In this document: piece by piece, positions 9,268 through 19,567 of the stretch
Layout: every line of letters begins with the position of its first letter
How positions within the stretch are numbered: the stretch's first letter is position 1
Assembly (NCBI GenBank): GCA_002937455.1
Contig: PTJZ01000001.1
Coordinates: 1 to 64,000 of the forward strand
Source of the DNA: Alphaproteobacteria bacterium MarineAlpha11_Bin1
GTDB lineage: Bacteria; Pseudomonadota; Alphaproteobacteria; MPNO01; UBA830
Reading direction: 5' to 3'
DNA: 64,000 nucleotides
Program-made: the position numbers and the translations under genes
Notes under the pieces: model-generated
What the model saw: the letters and a program-made list of their open reading frames with translations, nothing else
What the model was told of the DNA's origin: nothing
The model's database searches: none

Positions 9268-9627
9268 CTGAGGCCATCGGAGTAAAAGGCCTAATAACAT
9301 CGCAAAAGAGATATCATATATAGTCCTCCACAAACTTCTCTTTTACGTCAAAAATATAGCAGCGAACGGCTTGAGTTTAGAGATTGGTATGCTCTTTGAA
9401 GGTAAGATGAATAGGCTATGGAATATGGTTCAGAATTCTATGGAAGATAATCGGGCCGAACTAATTATTAGTACGCACGAACCCGATAACAACAACCGCA
9501 ACGAGGTCAGCGCGCTAAATCATGGACTTCTTCGCAAATTGACCAGTCGGAACGATGGTGTAGGATGCCAAAATATGTGGTTCGTGCTGTTTCTGTGCGG
9601 CCCGCGGTGTGGAACTGTGAGGTAGGG

Positions 9628-10449
9628 ATGTCAGACGCGGCAGCTTTGATGCACGGGAAACGTGGATTAGTGATGGGGGTCGCAAATGATCGCTCCATTG
9701 CTTGGGGAATAAGCAAAGCACTGGCGCAACACGGCGCTGAAGTCGCCTTCACATTCCAAGGTGAGGCTCTTGAGAGGCGCGTGCGCCCTTTAGCTGAGTC
9801 TATCGATTCCGAGCGTGTCCTACCCTGCGACGTTACCGACCCGGAGAGCATCGATAATGTATTCTCGACGTTGTATGAGGATTGGGGCGATATGGATTTT
9901 GTTGTGCACGCGATCGCTTATTCTGACAAGGACCAGTTGAAAGGCCGTTACGTAGACACGACACACGATAATTTTGCCCGTACGATGGAAATCTCTTGTT
10001 ATTCCTTTACCGCCATCTGCCAGCGCGCAGCACCGGTAATGAGAAACGGAGGTAGCCTGCTGACGCTGACATACGCAGGCGCCGAGCGTGTAGTGCCCCA
10101 CTATAATGTCATGGGCGTCGCCAAGGCGGCGCTGGAGGCAAGCGTGAAATATTTAGCTGTCGATCTCGGCCGCGACAAAATCCGGGTTAATGCTATTTCT
10201 GCTGGCCCGATTAAAACACTGGCGGCATCCGGTATTGGAGATTTCCGCTACATCCTCAAGTGGAACGAATATAATTCGCCTATGAAACGTAATGTTACGA
10301 TAGACGAGGTAGGCGGTGCGGGCTTGTACTTGCTGTCCGACCTATCGACAGGCGTAACTGGAGAAGTACATCACGTTGACTCTGGCTACCATGTCGTTGG
10401 CATGAAAGCTGTTGACTCCCCGGACATATCGGTCGTGCAGGAAAAATAG
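9628..10449 (+). CDS. fabI: Enoyl-[acyl-carrier-protein] reductase FabI
   Basis: NADH-dependent enzyme that reduces the enoyl-ACP double bond in the last step of each fatty acid elongation cycle. The frame extends upstream to an ATG at 9565, but ATG at 9628 is chosen because a GAGGTAGGG site precedes it and the 273-residue length then fits the family. The glycine-rich start GVANDRSIAWGI near residues 18-29 and the FabI-type Tyr-x6-Lys pair (about Y159 and K166, in HYNVMGVAK) are present. This enzyme is the known target of triclosan and isoniazid-type inhibitors in other species. aroC follows after three bases, a pairing seen in alphaproteobacteria. Confidence 0.96.
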   Translation: MSDAAALMHGKRGLVMGVANDRSIAWGISKALAQHGAEVAFTFQGEALERRVRPLAESIDSERVLPCDVTDPESIDNVFSTLYEDWGDMDFVVHAIAYSDKDQLKGRYVDTTHDNFARTMEISCYSFTAICQRAAPVMRNGGSLLTLTYAGAERVVPHYNVMGVAKAALEASVKYLAVDLGRDKIRVNAISAGPIKTLAASGIGDFRYILKWNEYNSPMKRNVTIDEVGGAGLYLLSDLSTGVTGEVHHVDSGYHVVGMKAVDSPDISVVQEK

Positions 10450-10452
10450 CCC

Positions 10453-11523
10453 ATGACCGACAATAGTTTTGGTCACCTTTTCCGCGTGTCGACTTGGGGA
10501 GAAAGTCACGGACCTGCTATCGGCTGTGTTTTGGATGGCGTACCACCGGGAATCAAGCTGGATACAAAGGATATCCAGGCATGGCTGGACAAACGCAAGC
10601 CCGGTTCTTCTCGCTTTGTTACTCAACGCAAGGAACCGGATACCGTGGAAATTCTCTCTGGTGTGTTTCAGGGAAAAACAACAGGCACCGCCCTAAGCCT
10701 GATGATCCGTAACCAAGATGCCCGGTCGAGAGATTACACCACAATTAAAGACAAGTTTAGACCAGGCCATGCCGATTACTCCTACTGGAAAAAATATGGT
10801 ATCCGAGATTACCGGGGTGGTGGTCGGTCTTCGGCCCGCGAAACTGCGTGCCGGGTAGCTGCTGGTGCTGTCGCCCGCAAAATTCTGGGTAGTAAGATCA
10901 AGATCCGGGGAGCCATGGTGCAGATGGGCGCAATGGGAATTGATAATAAAAAATGGCACTGGGCCAGTGTAGGTAAGAACCCTTTTTGGTGCCCCGACTC
11001 GGCGGCAGCGAAAGAGTGGGAATCATATCTAGACGGCGTTCGCAAACAAGGGTCGTCGGTTGGTTCAGTAATCCAAATTGTGGCGTCGGGCGTTCCGGCC
11101 GGGCTTGGTGCGCCGGTATATGGAAAACTTGATGCGGACCTCGCGGCCGCGATAATGAGTATTAATGCCGTCAAGGGGGTTGAAATTGGCGCGGGCTTTG
11201 GCGCTGCTGCGCTCTCAGGGGAAGACAACGCCGACGAAATGCGGATGAAGAACGGAGAGGTCGAATTTCAGTCTAATGCTGCTGGCGGCATTTTAGGCGG
11301 TATCTCCACCGGGCAGGATATAATTATCCGATTTGCGGTTAAACCGACCAGTTCGATCCTCACCCCAAGGAAAACCGTAACCCGGCAAGGGAAAAACACG
11401 GAGATCGAGACTAAGGGGCGCCATGACCCATGTGTCGGAATTCGAGGTGTACCTGTGGGGGAGGCAATGATGGCCTGCATTCTTGCCGATCATTTACTGA
11501 GACATCGAGGGCAGGTAGGTTGA
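10453..11523 (+). CDS. aroC: Chorismate synthase
   Basis: Converts 5-enolpyruvylshikimate 3-phosphate to chorismate with reduced FMN, the last step of the shikimate pathway. The 356-residue product has the family signatures: [10 protein letters not shown] near the start, [14 protein letters not shown] in the middle, [21 protein letters not shown] and [10 protein letters not shown] near the C-terminus. Histidines in the first and last of these blocks match the catalytic ones. It starts three bases after fabI and is almost surely co-transcribed with it. Confidence 0.97.
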   Translation: MTDNSFGHLFRVSTWGESHGPAIGCVLDGVPPGIKLDTKDIQAWLDKRKPGSSRFVTQRKEPDTVEILSGVFQGKTTGTALSLMIRNQDARSRDYTTIKDKFRPGHADYSYWKKYGIRDYRGGGRSSARETACRVAAGAVARKILGSKIKIRGAMVQMGAMGIDNKKWHWASVGKNPFWCPDSAAAKEWESYLDGVRKQGSSVGSVIQIVASGVPAGLGAPVYGKLDADLAAAIMSINAVKGVEIGAGFGAAALSGEDNADEMRMKNGEVEFQSNAAGGILGGISTGQDIIIRFAVKPTSSILTPRKTVTRQGKNTEIETKGRHDPCVGIRGVPVGEAMMACILADHLLRHRGQVG

Positions 11524-12115
11524 CGAGCACACTCCTTCAGTTATCCGGTTATTTAGACCGTTTGAAAAATCAGTGATCGGGATCTTTCTCCGATGGCTTA
11601 CCATTTGACATAATCAAGTTCAGTCATAATACGTTTTCTTATTCCCAAAAAGCGATAATCATTCGTCTCGGGGTGTTGTTAAATACGTTATATAGTTTTC
11701 GAGCTATTGGTGATGATTAAAGTATCTGTATCGTTCTCTATGGAAAACTGTTGCAAGTTTGATTTGGCGGGCCAAAGAAATTGGTCGATTGGCTGATCGA
11801 GGCCCATTTTAAACCCATTATTAATAAGACCGGAATCCCAGGCAAAAATCATAGCGCTACATCAAAGGCGTGCGACTAGAGGCACCGCGGAGGCCGCTAG
11901 TTGGGCGCTATATGAAGCAGCACCAGCGCGTTGTGGATCGATAACTACGGCGTCGAACCACTCGAGTTTCGAAGTCCTGAGTGGTTACCGCTCACGGTCA
12001 CGTATCTCCGTAGTAATACCGCAATGACCAAGTGCCTCAGAAACATATATCGAGCCGTTTCCAGTCGTTACTGTACCATCTCCAAGACTACCAATACTCT
12101 GGATTTTAGCATCCA
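11524..12115. other. 592-base gap, possible decayed coding remnant
   Basis: No intact gene is visible between aroC and tlyA, which converge here. A short open stretch on the plus strand near 11780-11880 reads like protein (LVDWLIEAHFKP, then TGIPGKNHSATSKA) before a stop, followed after a few bases by an in-frame stretch with SWALYEAAPAR that faintly recalls the end of IS110-type transposases. The evidence is too weak to name an element. No terminator hairpin with a T run was seen. Confidence 0.2.
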
Positions 12116-12832
12116 TCAGCTTTCGAAACGAGCGGCAATCAAAAACTCCGTATTGCCCCCCGTCCCTTTAATCGGGCTCTCCTCGACTCCCAAAACAGTC
12201 CATCCCGACAAATTTTTCAGCCAGTTCTGAATTCGGTTACAGACCTCCCGATGCAAGCCTGGATCACGCACTATACCACCATGTCCAACATCTTTTTTAG
12301 CAACCTCAAATTGAGGTTTAATAAGCGCCACCAAAAATGCACCCGGCGCGACAAAATTCATCGGTACTGGCAGTGCTCTCTCAAGACTGGTGAAACTTAC
12401 ATCGCAAACGACCGCGCCAACTGAGATTGGTATTTGGGCTCGGTTGAGGTCTCGGGCGTTTTGTCGTTCGAGCACTGATACCCGGTTATCTTTCCGTAAC
12501 CTCCAGTGAAGTTGCCCATACCCTACATCGACAGCGTATACATGGGCCGCGCCACAAGAAAGCAAGACATCGGTGAAACCGCCCGTCGACGCTCCCACAT
12601 CAATCGCAGTGACGCCGGTAACGCCAATTTCGAAATGGTCGAGCGCGTGGTAGAGCTTAATACCACCGCGTGACACCCACGGATGATCTGGGCGACGAAC
12701 CTCTATCGGCATTTCAATCGAAATCGGTGTGCCTGGCTTTTCGATCCGCTGTTCGCCGGAGAAAACCTTACCGGACATAATTTCAGCCCTAGCCTGTTCA
12801 ATATTGTCTACCAGACCTCGCTCCACGAGCAA
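12116..12832 (-). CDS. tlyA: TlyA-type rRNA 2'-O-methyltransferase
   Basis: TlyA-family proteins join an N-terminal S4 RNA-binding domain to an FtsJ-like methyltransferase and methylate ribose in 16S and 23S rRNA; some were first described as hemolysins. The 238 residues show the S4 start LLVERGLVDN, the SAM motif DVGASTGGFTDVLL, and the lysine, aspartate, lysine and glutamate of the catalytic set in GGIKLYH, VCDVSF, LIKPQFE and GNTEFL. No in-frame ATG or GTG lies between the dxs stop (12863-12865, same frame) and the S4 domain, so TTG at 12832 is the assumed start. An ATT codon just before it is an alternative. It follows dxs in the same operon. Confidence 0.9.
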   Translation of the reverse strand: MLVERGLVDNIEQARAEIMSGKVFSGEQRIEKPGTPISIEMPIEVRRPDHPWVSRGGIKLYHALDHFEIGVTGVTAIDVGASTGGFTDVLLSCGAAHVYAVDVGYGQLHWRLRKDNRVSVLERQNARDLNRAQIPISVGAVVCDVSFTSLERALPVPMNFVAPGAFLVALIKPQFEVAKKDVGHGGIVRDPGLHREVCNRIQNWLKNLSGWTVLGVEESPIKGTGGNTEFLIAARFES

Positions 12833-12862
12833 AATATCGGGTCGCGCTCGGCGGGACGTTGT

Positions 12863-14782
12863 TCAAGCCCTCTCGTTTTCAAAGGGTAACATTTCGATCC
12901 CCAAGGCTGCCATTGCAGTAGCAACAATATCAGTATTAGAAAGTCCGGCAATTTCCACCTGTCGCCTTGGAAGATCCTGATCAAGGAAGAGATCTGGCAT
13001 CACCATCGGGCGGAATTTAAGTCCGGTGTCAAATACGCCATCCATCGCAAGGAATTGCGCCACCTGCGAGCCGAAGCCACCGACTGACCCCTCTTCGACG
13101 GTGACTAGCACTTCGTGAGCCTCCGCCAAGCGCCGAACCATATCCTCATCCAGCGGTTTTGCAAAGCGGGCGTCGGCGACAGTGGTAAAAAGTCCGCGCG
13201 CATTCAATTCTTTAGCCGCATCCATACAATCTTGGAGCCTCGTTCCATAGGATAAGAGCGCGATCTTGGTTCCCTCGCACAATATTCGCCCCCTACCGAT
13301 AGCGAGAATTTCTCCGCGTTCCGGAAGTTCGGCACCGACACCCTCACCACGCGGATAGCGGAAAGCGCAGGGTGCGTTATCGATATCGGCAGCGGTCGCC
13401 ACCATATGTACGAGTTCGGCTTCGTCAGACGGGGACATGATAATCATGTTGGGCAGGCAACCGAGATACGCAATATCGTATGCACCGCAATGAGTCTGAC
13501 CGTCTGCACCAACATAGCCGGCTCGGTCCATTGCAAAACGCACGGGCAGATTTTGTAGAGCAACATCGTGTACGATCTGATCAAATGCTCGTTGTAGAAA
13601 GGTAGAATAAATAGTCGCGAAGGGCTTCATACCGTCAGCAGCAAGCCCCGCCGCGAAAGTCACCGCGTGCTGTTCCGCCAGTCCAACGTCGAAAGTACGA
13701 TCAGGAAATTCACTTCCAAACATATCAAGCCCAGTTCCTGATGGCATCGCAGCCGTAATAGCGACGATTTTGTTGTCCTCACGCGCCTCCTTTATGAGGC
13801 TCTCGGCAAATACTTTTGTGTAACTAGGCGCGTTGGCTTTACCCCTATCGATAGTACCTGTGCCGACATTAAATTTACTGACGCCGTGGTACTTATCCGC
13901 TGACAGTTCGGCTGGTTCATATCCCTTGCCCTTCTGGGTGACAATATGGACCAGTACGGGCCCGTCGGCCTGATCGTCGCGAACGTTCTTTAGAACTGGG
14001 ATCAAATGTTCCATGTTGTGGCCATCGATAGGGCCAACGTAGTAAAAGCCTAGTTCCTCGAACAGTGTGCCGCCAGTCAACATCCCACGGACGTATTCCT
14101 CTGCTCGCTGTGCCGCTCTCTTCATGGGCCGTGGAAATTTATCCGACATGTGTAAGCCGATATCGCGTAATGAACGATAGGACTTGGATGAAATCAGCCG
14201 TGAAAGGTAGGCTGAGAGAGCGCCAACAGGAGGCGCAATCGACATATCATTATCGTTTAAAATCACGATAAGCTTATTATCCATTGCGCCCGCATTGTTA
14301 AGCGCCTCATAAGCCATTCCTCCCGTCAGGGCACCATCACCGATGACCGCGATAGCCCGATTTTCCGTGCCCTGAAGGTCACTAGAAACCGAGAATCCTA
14401 ATGCTGCAGAGATCGACGTCGACGCGTGCGCTGCACCGAATGGATCGTAGGTGCTTTCGCTCCGTTTAGTAAATCCGGAGAGGCCTCCACCCTGTCGTAG
14501 GGTACGTATTCTGTCCCGCCTGCCAGTTAATATCTTGTGCGGATAAACCTGATGGCCGACGTCCCAAATAATCTTATCTTCCGGAGTGTCAAATAAATAG
14601 TGCAGTGCAACTGTCAATTCGACAACCCCTAGACCAGCGCCCAAGTGTCCACCAGTAACAGAAACCGCATCGATTGTTTCCGCGCGCAACTCATCTGCGA
14701 TCGCCTGTAACTGATCGGGTTCAAATTTTTTCAAGTCTTTGGGAGAGTTTACTTGATCGAGAAGCGGCGTTTCAGGCGCCAT
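12863..14782 (-). CDS. dxs: 1-deoxy-D-xylulose-5-phosphate synthase
   Basis: Thiamine diphosphate enzyme that condenses pyruvate with glyceraldehyde 3-phosphate, the first step of the MEP isoprenoid pathway. The 639-residue product has the GDG motif at 148-150 with the paired asparagines at 162-163 and the LNDNDMSI block near 175 that complete the TPP site. The transketolase-type second and third domains follow, including [15 protein letters not shown] near residue 418. Upstream on the same strand is ispA, which uses the pathway's products, and tlyA follows downstream, so an operon is likely. The ATG lies 51 bases after the end of ispA. Confidence 0.97.
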   Translation of the reverse strand: MAPETPLLDQVNSPKDLKKFEPDQLQAIADELRAETIDAVSVTGGHLGAGLGVVELTVALHYLFDTPEDKIIWDVGHQVYPHKILTGRRDRIRTLRQGGGLSGFTKRSESTYDPFGAAHASTSISAALGFSVSSDLQGTENRAIAVIGDGALTGGMAYEALNNAGAMDNKLIVILNDNDMSIAPPVGALSAYLSRLISSKSYRSLRDIGLHMSDKFPRPMKRAAQRAEEYVRGMLTGGTLFEELGFYYVGPIDGHNMEHLIPVLKNVRDDQADGPVLVHIVTQKGKGYEPAELSADKYHGVSKFNVGTGTIDRGKANAPSYTKVFAESLIKEAREDNKIVAITAAMPSGTGLDMFGSEFPDRTFDVGLAEQHAVTFAAGLAADGMKPFATIYSTFLQRAFDQIVHDVALQNLPVRFAMDRAGYVGADGQTHCGAYDIAYLGCLPNMIIMSPSDEAELVHMVATAADIDNAPCAFRYPRGEGVGAELPERGEILAIGRGRILCEGTKIALLSYGTRLQDCMDAAKELNARGLFTTVADARFAKPLDEDMVRRLAEAHEVLVTVEEGSVGGFGSQVAQFLAMDGVFDTGLKFRPMVMPDLFLDQDLPRRQVEIAGLSNTDIVATAMAALGIEMLPFENERA

Positions 14783-14833
14783 TACGTTCCCCTTCGTCTG
14801 TTCAATACCTACACAGGAACCGTCAAACCTGGT

Positions 14834-15739
14834 TCAGTTTTTCCTCGCTAGCACAAATTCCGCGACCGAGCGCATTTCGTCTGCGCGTGCTCCGAACTGA
14901 TCTAGACGCGCCAAAGCTCGGTCAGTCACTCGCCGGGCCTCCCGTCGCGCGCCATCAACACCTAGGGCGGAGACGAGAGTCGCCTTCCCGGACTCGGCAT
15001 CCTTGCCAACCTTCTTTCCAAGATCGTATTCATCACCCTCAACGTCAAGTACATCGTCGGTGATCTGAAATGCGAGACCAAGCTCAAAACCAAATGTCTC
15101 GAGGGTCTGAACAACGTCAGTACCAGCCTGACCCAGCATCCCGCCTGCGGCGGTTGCAAATGCGATCAACGCGCCGGTCTTCATGGTTTCAAGGCGAGCA
15201 ATCTGTTCGGCATCCACGTCGGAGTGCTCGCTCGCCAAGTCGATCACCTGCCCTCCAACCATCCCGGTGCCGCCGGCCCGGGCAGCCAACGCTGCAACGA
15301 GATCGCTACGTACCTGCGGTTCGGGATGCGTGCTTCCCGTGCTTAGAACTTCGAAAGAAAAGGTTAAAAGAGCGTCGCCAGCTAATATTGCCATAGCTTC
15401 CCCAAACGCTTTATGACAGGATGGAGAGCCGCGCCGGATGTCATCATTGTCCATGGCAGGTAGGTCATCGTGGATCAATGAATAAGTATGGACCATCTCC
15501 ACTGCAGCGGCGACCTGCAAATAGCGTTTTTCTGGTACGTCAAACATCAACGCTGAGGTACGTACTAAGTAAGGCCTCAGGAATTTACCTTTTGCTAGGA
15601 CCGAATAACGCATCACATCAAACAGCTTACCCTCCGGGCCCGCCGGTTCTGGTAATAGTGCATCCAAAGTCTCGGTCATCATAACGCCGAAACTATCTAA
15701 CGCGTTTCTTACGGGGTCTATGGAAAGGACCTCACTCAA
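14834..15739 (-). CDS. ispA: Farnesyl diphosphate synthase (short-chain polyprenyl synthase)
   Basis: Makes geranyl and farnesyl diphosphate from C5 units for quinones, undecaprenyl phosphate and other isoprenoids. The 301-residue protein has the first aspartate-rich motif DDLPAMDND at 91-99, of the bacterial DDxxxxD form, and the second DDVLDVEGD near 220-235. The start is probably TTG at 15739, which overlaps the xseB stop by eight bases in TTGAGTGA, with GCGGA just upstream. An ATG near residue 20 is the alternative but would trim the first helix. It lies between xseB and dxs in one strand block, the usual alphaproteobacterial order. Confidence 0.95.
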   Translation of the reverse strand: MSEVLSIDPVRNALDSFGVMMTETLDALLPEPAGPEGKLFDVMRYSVLAKGKFLRPYLVRTSALMFDVPEKRYLQVAAAVEMVHTYSLIHDDLPAMDNDDIRRGSPSCHKAFGEAMAILAGDALLTFSFEVLSTGSTHPEPQVRSDLVAALAARAGGTGMVGGQVIDLASEHSDVDAEQIARLETMKTGALIAFATAAGGMLGQAGTDVVQTLETFGFELGLAFQITDDVLDVEGDEYDLGKKVGKDAESGKATLVSALGVDGARREARRVTDRALARLDQFGARADEMRSVAEFVLARKN

Positions 15740-15983
15740 TATCCGCAGGCCTCACATTAGCCTCCCCATTGGCGCCAAGCGCGATTTCATCCACCTTAGC
15801 CTGTGCCTCCTTAAGTTTCTTCTCGCAATGAGCCTTGAGCTTCGAGCCACGCTCATAAGCTATTATGGAGTCTTCAAGCCTACCTTTACCGCCCTCGAGG
15901 TTTCGTACAATCTCCTCAAGTTCCTGAAGCGCGTCTTCAAATGACATCTCATTAATGTCCGCCATCTTGTCATTATCCGTCAT
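15732..15983 (-). CDS. xseB: Exodeoxyribonuclease VII small subunit
   Basis: Small helical subunit of the single-strand-specific exonuclease VII, which digests DNA to oligonucleotides together with XseA. The frame extends to 16007, but ATG at 15983 is chosen for its strong GGGAGGGAG site, giving 83 residues. The FEDALQELEEIVRNLEGG block and the ERG..LKAHCEKKL block are family signatures. It overlaps ispA by eight bases. xseA is not in the window. Confidence 0.95.
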   Translation of the reverse strand: MTDNDKMADINEMSFEDALQELEEIVRNLEGGKGRLEDSIIAYERGSKLKAHCEKKLKEAQAKVDEIALGANGEANVRPADIE

Positions 15984-16131
15984 TTCTCTCCCTCCCTTAC
16001 CAATCAAAGACTAAAATTACGAACCCCTTAGGACAAGCCATGCGCGTAATTGTCGTCCCCTCAAAACGAGTGAAGTCTGGCTGGAACCTATCTGCACCCT
16101 CGTAAGCAAAAAAAAAACAAAACTATCCCCA

Positions 16132-17085
16132 CTAGCTCATCAAAGCCGAAACATGTGCCTGGACGCTATTGCCGAGAGCTTCGAGATCATATCCGCCTTC
16201 TAGGGTGGAAACTATCTTTCCGCCGGCGAATTCCCCAGCAATATCCTTCAACTGTGCTGTCGCCCACTCGAAATCCTTCTCCTCGAAACAAAGTGAAGCC
16301 AGGGGATCTCGGGCATGTGCATCAAAGCCGGCGGAGACAAACAAAATATCCGGGTCAAATTGGCGAACCGCCGGCAAAATGCGTCTTTCCATCACAGCGC
16401 GGAATTCATTCCCACCAGAGTATGCGTCGAGTGGGGCGTTGAAAATATTACCAACACCGGTTTCGGCCTCGGCGCCCGTACCAGGATAGTGCGGATACTG
16501 GTGGGAGGAGGCGAAAAGCGTATCTGGATCTCTCTCGAACGCTGCCTGCGTTCCGTTCCCATGATGCACGTCAAAATCAACAATCGCCACGCGACGTAGG
16601 TCGTGCACAACGCGGGCATGCAAAGCGCCAATCGCGACATTATTGAATAGGCAAAATCCCATCGCGCGCGAGGGTTCGGCGTGGTGACCCGGAGGGCGAA
16701 CAGCGCAGAACGCGTTGTCAATTTCACCTTCCGCTACAGCGTCGATAGCTCCAATGATAGCCCCTGCAGCATGCAGTACGGCCTCCCCGGACCCGGCAGA
16801 TACTACGGTGTCTGGATCTAGCCGGACAAAACCCTCCGCCGGGATATTATCTAATACTATATCGATATATCCGCTGCCGTGTATACGGCTCAATTGTTCC
16901 TTGGTCGCACGCGGCGCTTCCCTGCGCTCGAGGGCTTTCCAAGAATCGCCCTCAAGTGACGCGTTTACCGTTTCGATGCGGGCGATGCGTTCCGGGTGGC
17001 CAGCGCTTGTATCATGATCGAGAAAACTCGGGTGTGTAAATAGCGCAGTAGTCAAATCGAAGTCCCCCCGAAACGGAATAATCAT
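16132..17085 (-). CDS. Histone deacetylase-like amidohydrolase
   Basis: Zinc amidohydrolase of the arginase/deacetylase fold. Bacterial members remove acetyl groups from polyamines, acetoin-related compounds or other small molecules. ATG at 17085 overlaps the upstream methyltransferase stop as ATGA, so it is preferred to a TTG at 17106; the product has 317 residues. The active site is intact: RPPGHHAE with the paired histidines, the zinc ligands in DFDVHHGNGTQ, and the SAGFDAH block. The GFCLFNNVAI segment is also typical. Such genes commonly sit next to xseB in alphaproteobacteria. The natural substrate is unknown. Confidence 0.92.
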   Translation of the reverse strand: MIIPFRGDFDLTTALFTHPSFLDHDTSAGHPERIARIETVNASLEGDSWKALERREAPRATKEQLSRIHGSGYIDIVLDNIPAEGFVRLDPDTVVSAGSGEAVLHAAGAIIGAIDAVAEGEIDNAFCAVRPPGHHAEPSRAMGFCLFNNVAIGALHARVVHDLRRVAIVDFDVHHGNGTQAAFERDPDTLFASSHQYPHYPGTGAEAETGVGNIFNAPLDAYSGGNEFRAVMERRILPAVRQFDPDILFVSAGFDAHARDPLASLCFEEKDFEWATAQLKDIAGEFAGGKIVSTLEGGYDLEALGNSVQAHVSALMS

Positions 17086-17831
17086 ACAGATCGGAAAAAG
17101 TGCCAATCTTTGATCGGTTTCTGCTCAGCCGTATCGACCAATTTTATCAATGCTCTATAAGGCCGATGATGCGTGCGATATGTCAAAATATGGAAAAGTC
17201 GCAGTTTCGCTCTGTGTCGGTACTTTTTGTAATCAACCTCAGTATAGCCGTAATAGCGTTTAATTAACCTTATTGCTTGGCGAACAGACGGCATATAACT
17301 ATCGTCAAATACCACCGCACCACCGGTACGCAAAACCTGATTTATGAAATAAATCTCCATGACTAGATGATCAAATGTTTTCCATCCATCCATAAATACA
17401 AAATCAAACTTCTCTCCAGCAAGAAACAGTTCTGGGAGAATTCGATTGCTATTATCCTTCAGAAGTCGGTGCCGATCCGCGACACCATTCTCGCGCAATA
17501 GCTCTTCACCTCGTGCTGTGTCAGCTTCATTATCGAGGCATACGGAGGTTACATGACCACCGTGGTCTGCAGTCGATGCAGCCATATAGAGTGCTGTACT
17601 ACCAGTATGGAAGCCCATTTCGAGGCAATCGCGACGTTCGCCCTCCTGCAAAAGCAGATACAGAAGATCCCCCTCTTCTGGGCGGCAATATGGGTATCCA
17701 TAGAGTCTTCGCGCCTCTATAGCCTCGCGTATCGGGGCAGTTTCCTTGAGTGGCCTGTATTTGAGGAAATTTGTGAGATGACGTTTCAATGTCAAGGCTT
17801 TACCAATAGGAATTAGTCTTCTTCGCGGCAA
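17082..17831 (-). CDS. Class I SAM-dependent methyltransferase
   Basis: A 249-residue protein with a Rossmann-type methyltransferase core. Motif I reads CLEMGFHTGSTAL near residues 69-81, an acidic residue follows the next strand (CLDNEADTARG), and DFVFMDGWKTFDHL near 143-156 matches the metal or substrate region of the Methyltransf_24 group. A basic tail follows. The start is the TTG at 17831, the first start codon after an in-frame stop; no good ATG exists. It is divergent from the UbiD gene at 17882 with a 50-base gap, and is coupled by ATGA to the deacetylase-like gene. The methyl acceptor cannot be inferred. Confidence 0.8.
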   Translation of the reverse strand: MPRRRLIPIGKALTLKRHLTNFLKYRPLKETAPIREAIEARRLYGYPYCRPEEGDLLYLLLQEGERRDCLEMGFHTGSTALYMAASTADHGGHVTSVCLDNEADTARGEELLRENGVADRHRLLKDNSNRILPELFLAGEKFDFVFMDGWKTFDHLVMEIYFINQVLRTGGAVVFDDSYMPSVRQAIRLIKRYYGYTEVDYKKYRHRAKLRLFHILTYRTHHRPYRALIKLVDTAEQKPIKDWHFFRSV

Positions 17832-17881
17832 TACCCGCCAGGATCACTGACAGATAATCGTCATTGTGATAATAAAATAGC

Positions 17882-19363
17882 ATGATCAAAGAAATAGACA
17901 TAGAAGCTCCTCGCTCCAATATCGAGTGCGTGCTCGAATACGATGACCTACGTGATTGGATCGCGTCGGTGGAAGCCAAAGGCGATCTTAAAATCGTCAC
18001 CGGCGCTAACTGGCATACCGACATCGGCCAAGTGGTTGAAGTGATGTGCCACGACGAAGGTACGCCGTCAGTATTATTTGATAAGGTCGAAGGCTGCCCC
18101 GACGGCTTCCGTATTCTAATCAATTGGTTCACCGGCACTCGTAAAAACCTCACACTGGGCTTCCCAGAAAGCTTCGATAAGCTTGAACTATCGCGCGGCT
18201 ACAGCACCCATACAAAGAAAATGGAGCCCATCGCGCACGAACTAATTGATAACGGGCCGGTGTTTGAAAATATTTTAGAAGGCGAAGATATCGACATTAC
18301 TAAATTCCCCGCGCCTCTCTGGAACCCAGAGGATGGCGGTCGCTATATCGGCACCGGCTGCTTTAACATAACGCGTGATCCTGACAATGGCTGGATCAAC
18401 TGCGGTACCTACCGCGTGATGATCCACGATTCAAAGCGCGTCGGGCTTTACATATCGCCCGGGAAGCACGGACGCATCCACCGCGAAAAGTACATGGCTA
18501 ACGGAGAACCAATGCCCGTCTGCATCGTGGTTGGCACAGATCCATTGTCTTTTCTGACATCGTCGACTGAGGTGCCGGAAGGGACGAGCGAACTAGACAT
18601 GATGGGTGCCTATCGCGGCAAACCGATCCAGTGCGTAACCGGGAAACACACAGGCCTACCTTTTCCGGCTAATTCCGAGGTCGTAATAGAGGGCTTCATT
18701 CATCCAGGAAATACTGAACGCGAAGGACCATTCGGGGAGTGGTTGGGATACCAAGGTAGCGCAATGGAGGCAGAACCCTGGGTCGATATTTCTGCCATAT
18801 ACCACCGAAACGACCCCATTCTTCTCGGCGCCGCACATATCCGCCTTCCATACGAATACGCGCGCTACCGAGCAATCAGCAGGTCCGCTATCCTAAAGGA
18901 AAATATTTCAAAGGCCGGGATACCCGACGTAACCGAGGTATGGGCGCACGAGGTAGGTGGATCTCGCCTGTTCCTCGCGGTCGCGATCAAACAACGCTAT
19001 CCCGGACACGCTGTTCAGGCAGGTCATATAGCTGCCATGTGCCACGCCGGTGCCTATCTTGGACGTTTCGTAATTGTTGTCGACGAAGATGTGGATGTCA
19101 CCAGTCTCGAGGAGGTAATCTGGGCCGCCTGTACGCGCTGCGACCCCGCTACGAACATTGGTTTTATAAAGAACGCATGGTCGTCGGCACTAGACCCAAT
19201 AATCTCGCCGGAGGACCGAAAGGCAGGTAAACTTTACAATAGTCGCGCCATCATAGATGCCTGCCGCCCCTTCCACTGGAAGGAAAATTTTCAGAAGGTC
19301 AATGCTCCGTCTCCGGAAGCGCGGCGGGAGGCCTGGAATCGCTGGTCATATCTTCGGGATTGA
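17882..19363 (+). CDS. UbiD-family prenylated-FMN decarboxylase
   Basis: UbiD-type enzymes add or remove CO2 on aromatic or unsaturated acids with prenylated FMN made by UbiX. The 493-residue protein carries the conserved R178 (NCGTYRVMIHD), E281 and E286 (EGPFGEWLGY), matching the Arg-Glu-Glu catalytic set. Length fits the family. It has an acidic N-terminal extension of about 20 residues. True ubiquinone UbiD is close in sequence, but the enzyme is not near other ubi genes, and a second paralog lies at 52530-54152. Both may act in aromatic catabolism. No ubiX was seen in the window. The ATG at 17882 has no strong ribosome site. Confidence 0.85.
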   Translation: MIKEIDIEAPRSNIECVLEYDDLRDWIASVEAKGDLKIVTGANWHTDIGQVVEVMCHDEGTPSVLFDKVEGCPDGFRILINWFTGTRKNLTLGFPESFDKLELSRGYSTHTKKMEPIAHELIDNGPVFENILEGEDIDITKFPAPLWNPEDGGRYIGTGCFNITRDPDNGWINCGTYRVMIHDSKRVGLYISPGKHGRIHREKYMANGEPMPVCIVVGTDPLSFLTSSTEVPEGTSELDMMGAYRGKPIQCVTGKHTGLPFPANSEVVIEGFIHPGNTEREGPFGEWLGYQGSAMEAEPWVDISAIYHRNDPILLGAAHIRLPYEYARYRAISRSAILKENISKAGIPDVTEVWAHEVGGSRLFLAVAIKQRYPGHAVQAGHIAAMCHAGAYLGRFVIVVDEDVDVTSLEEVIWAACTRCDPATNIGFIKNAWSSALDPIISPEDRKAGKLYNSRAIIDACRPFHWKENFQKVNAPSPEARREAWNRWSYLRD

Positions 19364-19567
19364 AGATAGTATCATATTACAATCGTTCCCTTAGACACAA
19401 AGGCGCCAGTAAGCCCCAAGGTGCATCGATGTAATCAAAAAGCTTTTCTCTCGATGATTAGACTTAAAATAACCCCCAGTTCACAGTCTTCAAAAAGCGT
19501 TATTCCAACTTCTCCCACGGGCACTAACGCTACTAGTTTTATGAATGACCATGCATGAGAAAAGTTA

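Noticed and set aside
9371..9625. 84-codon frame between pdxH and fabI
   Set aside because: It has no recognisable motif or clear ribosome site and overlaps the upstream part of the fabI frame. It looks like a chance frame in a regulatory gap.
11931..12230. Frame overlapping the end of tlyA on the opposite strand
   Set aside because: Composition is atypical and it overlaps a well-supported gene; no motif was seen.
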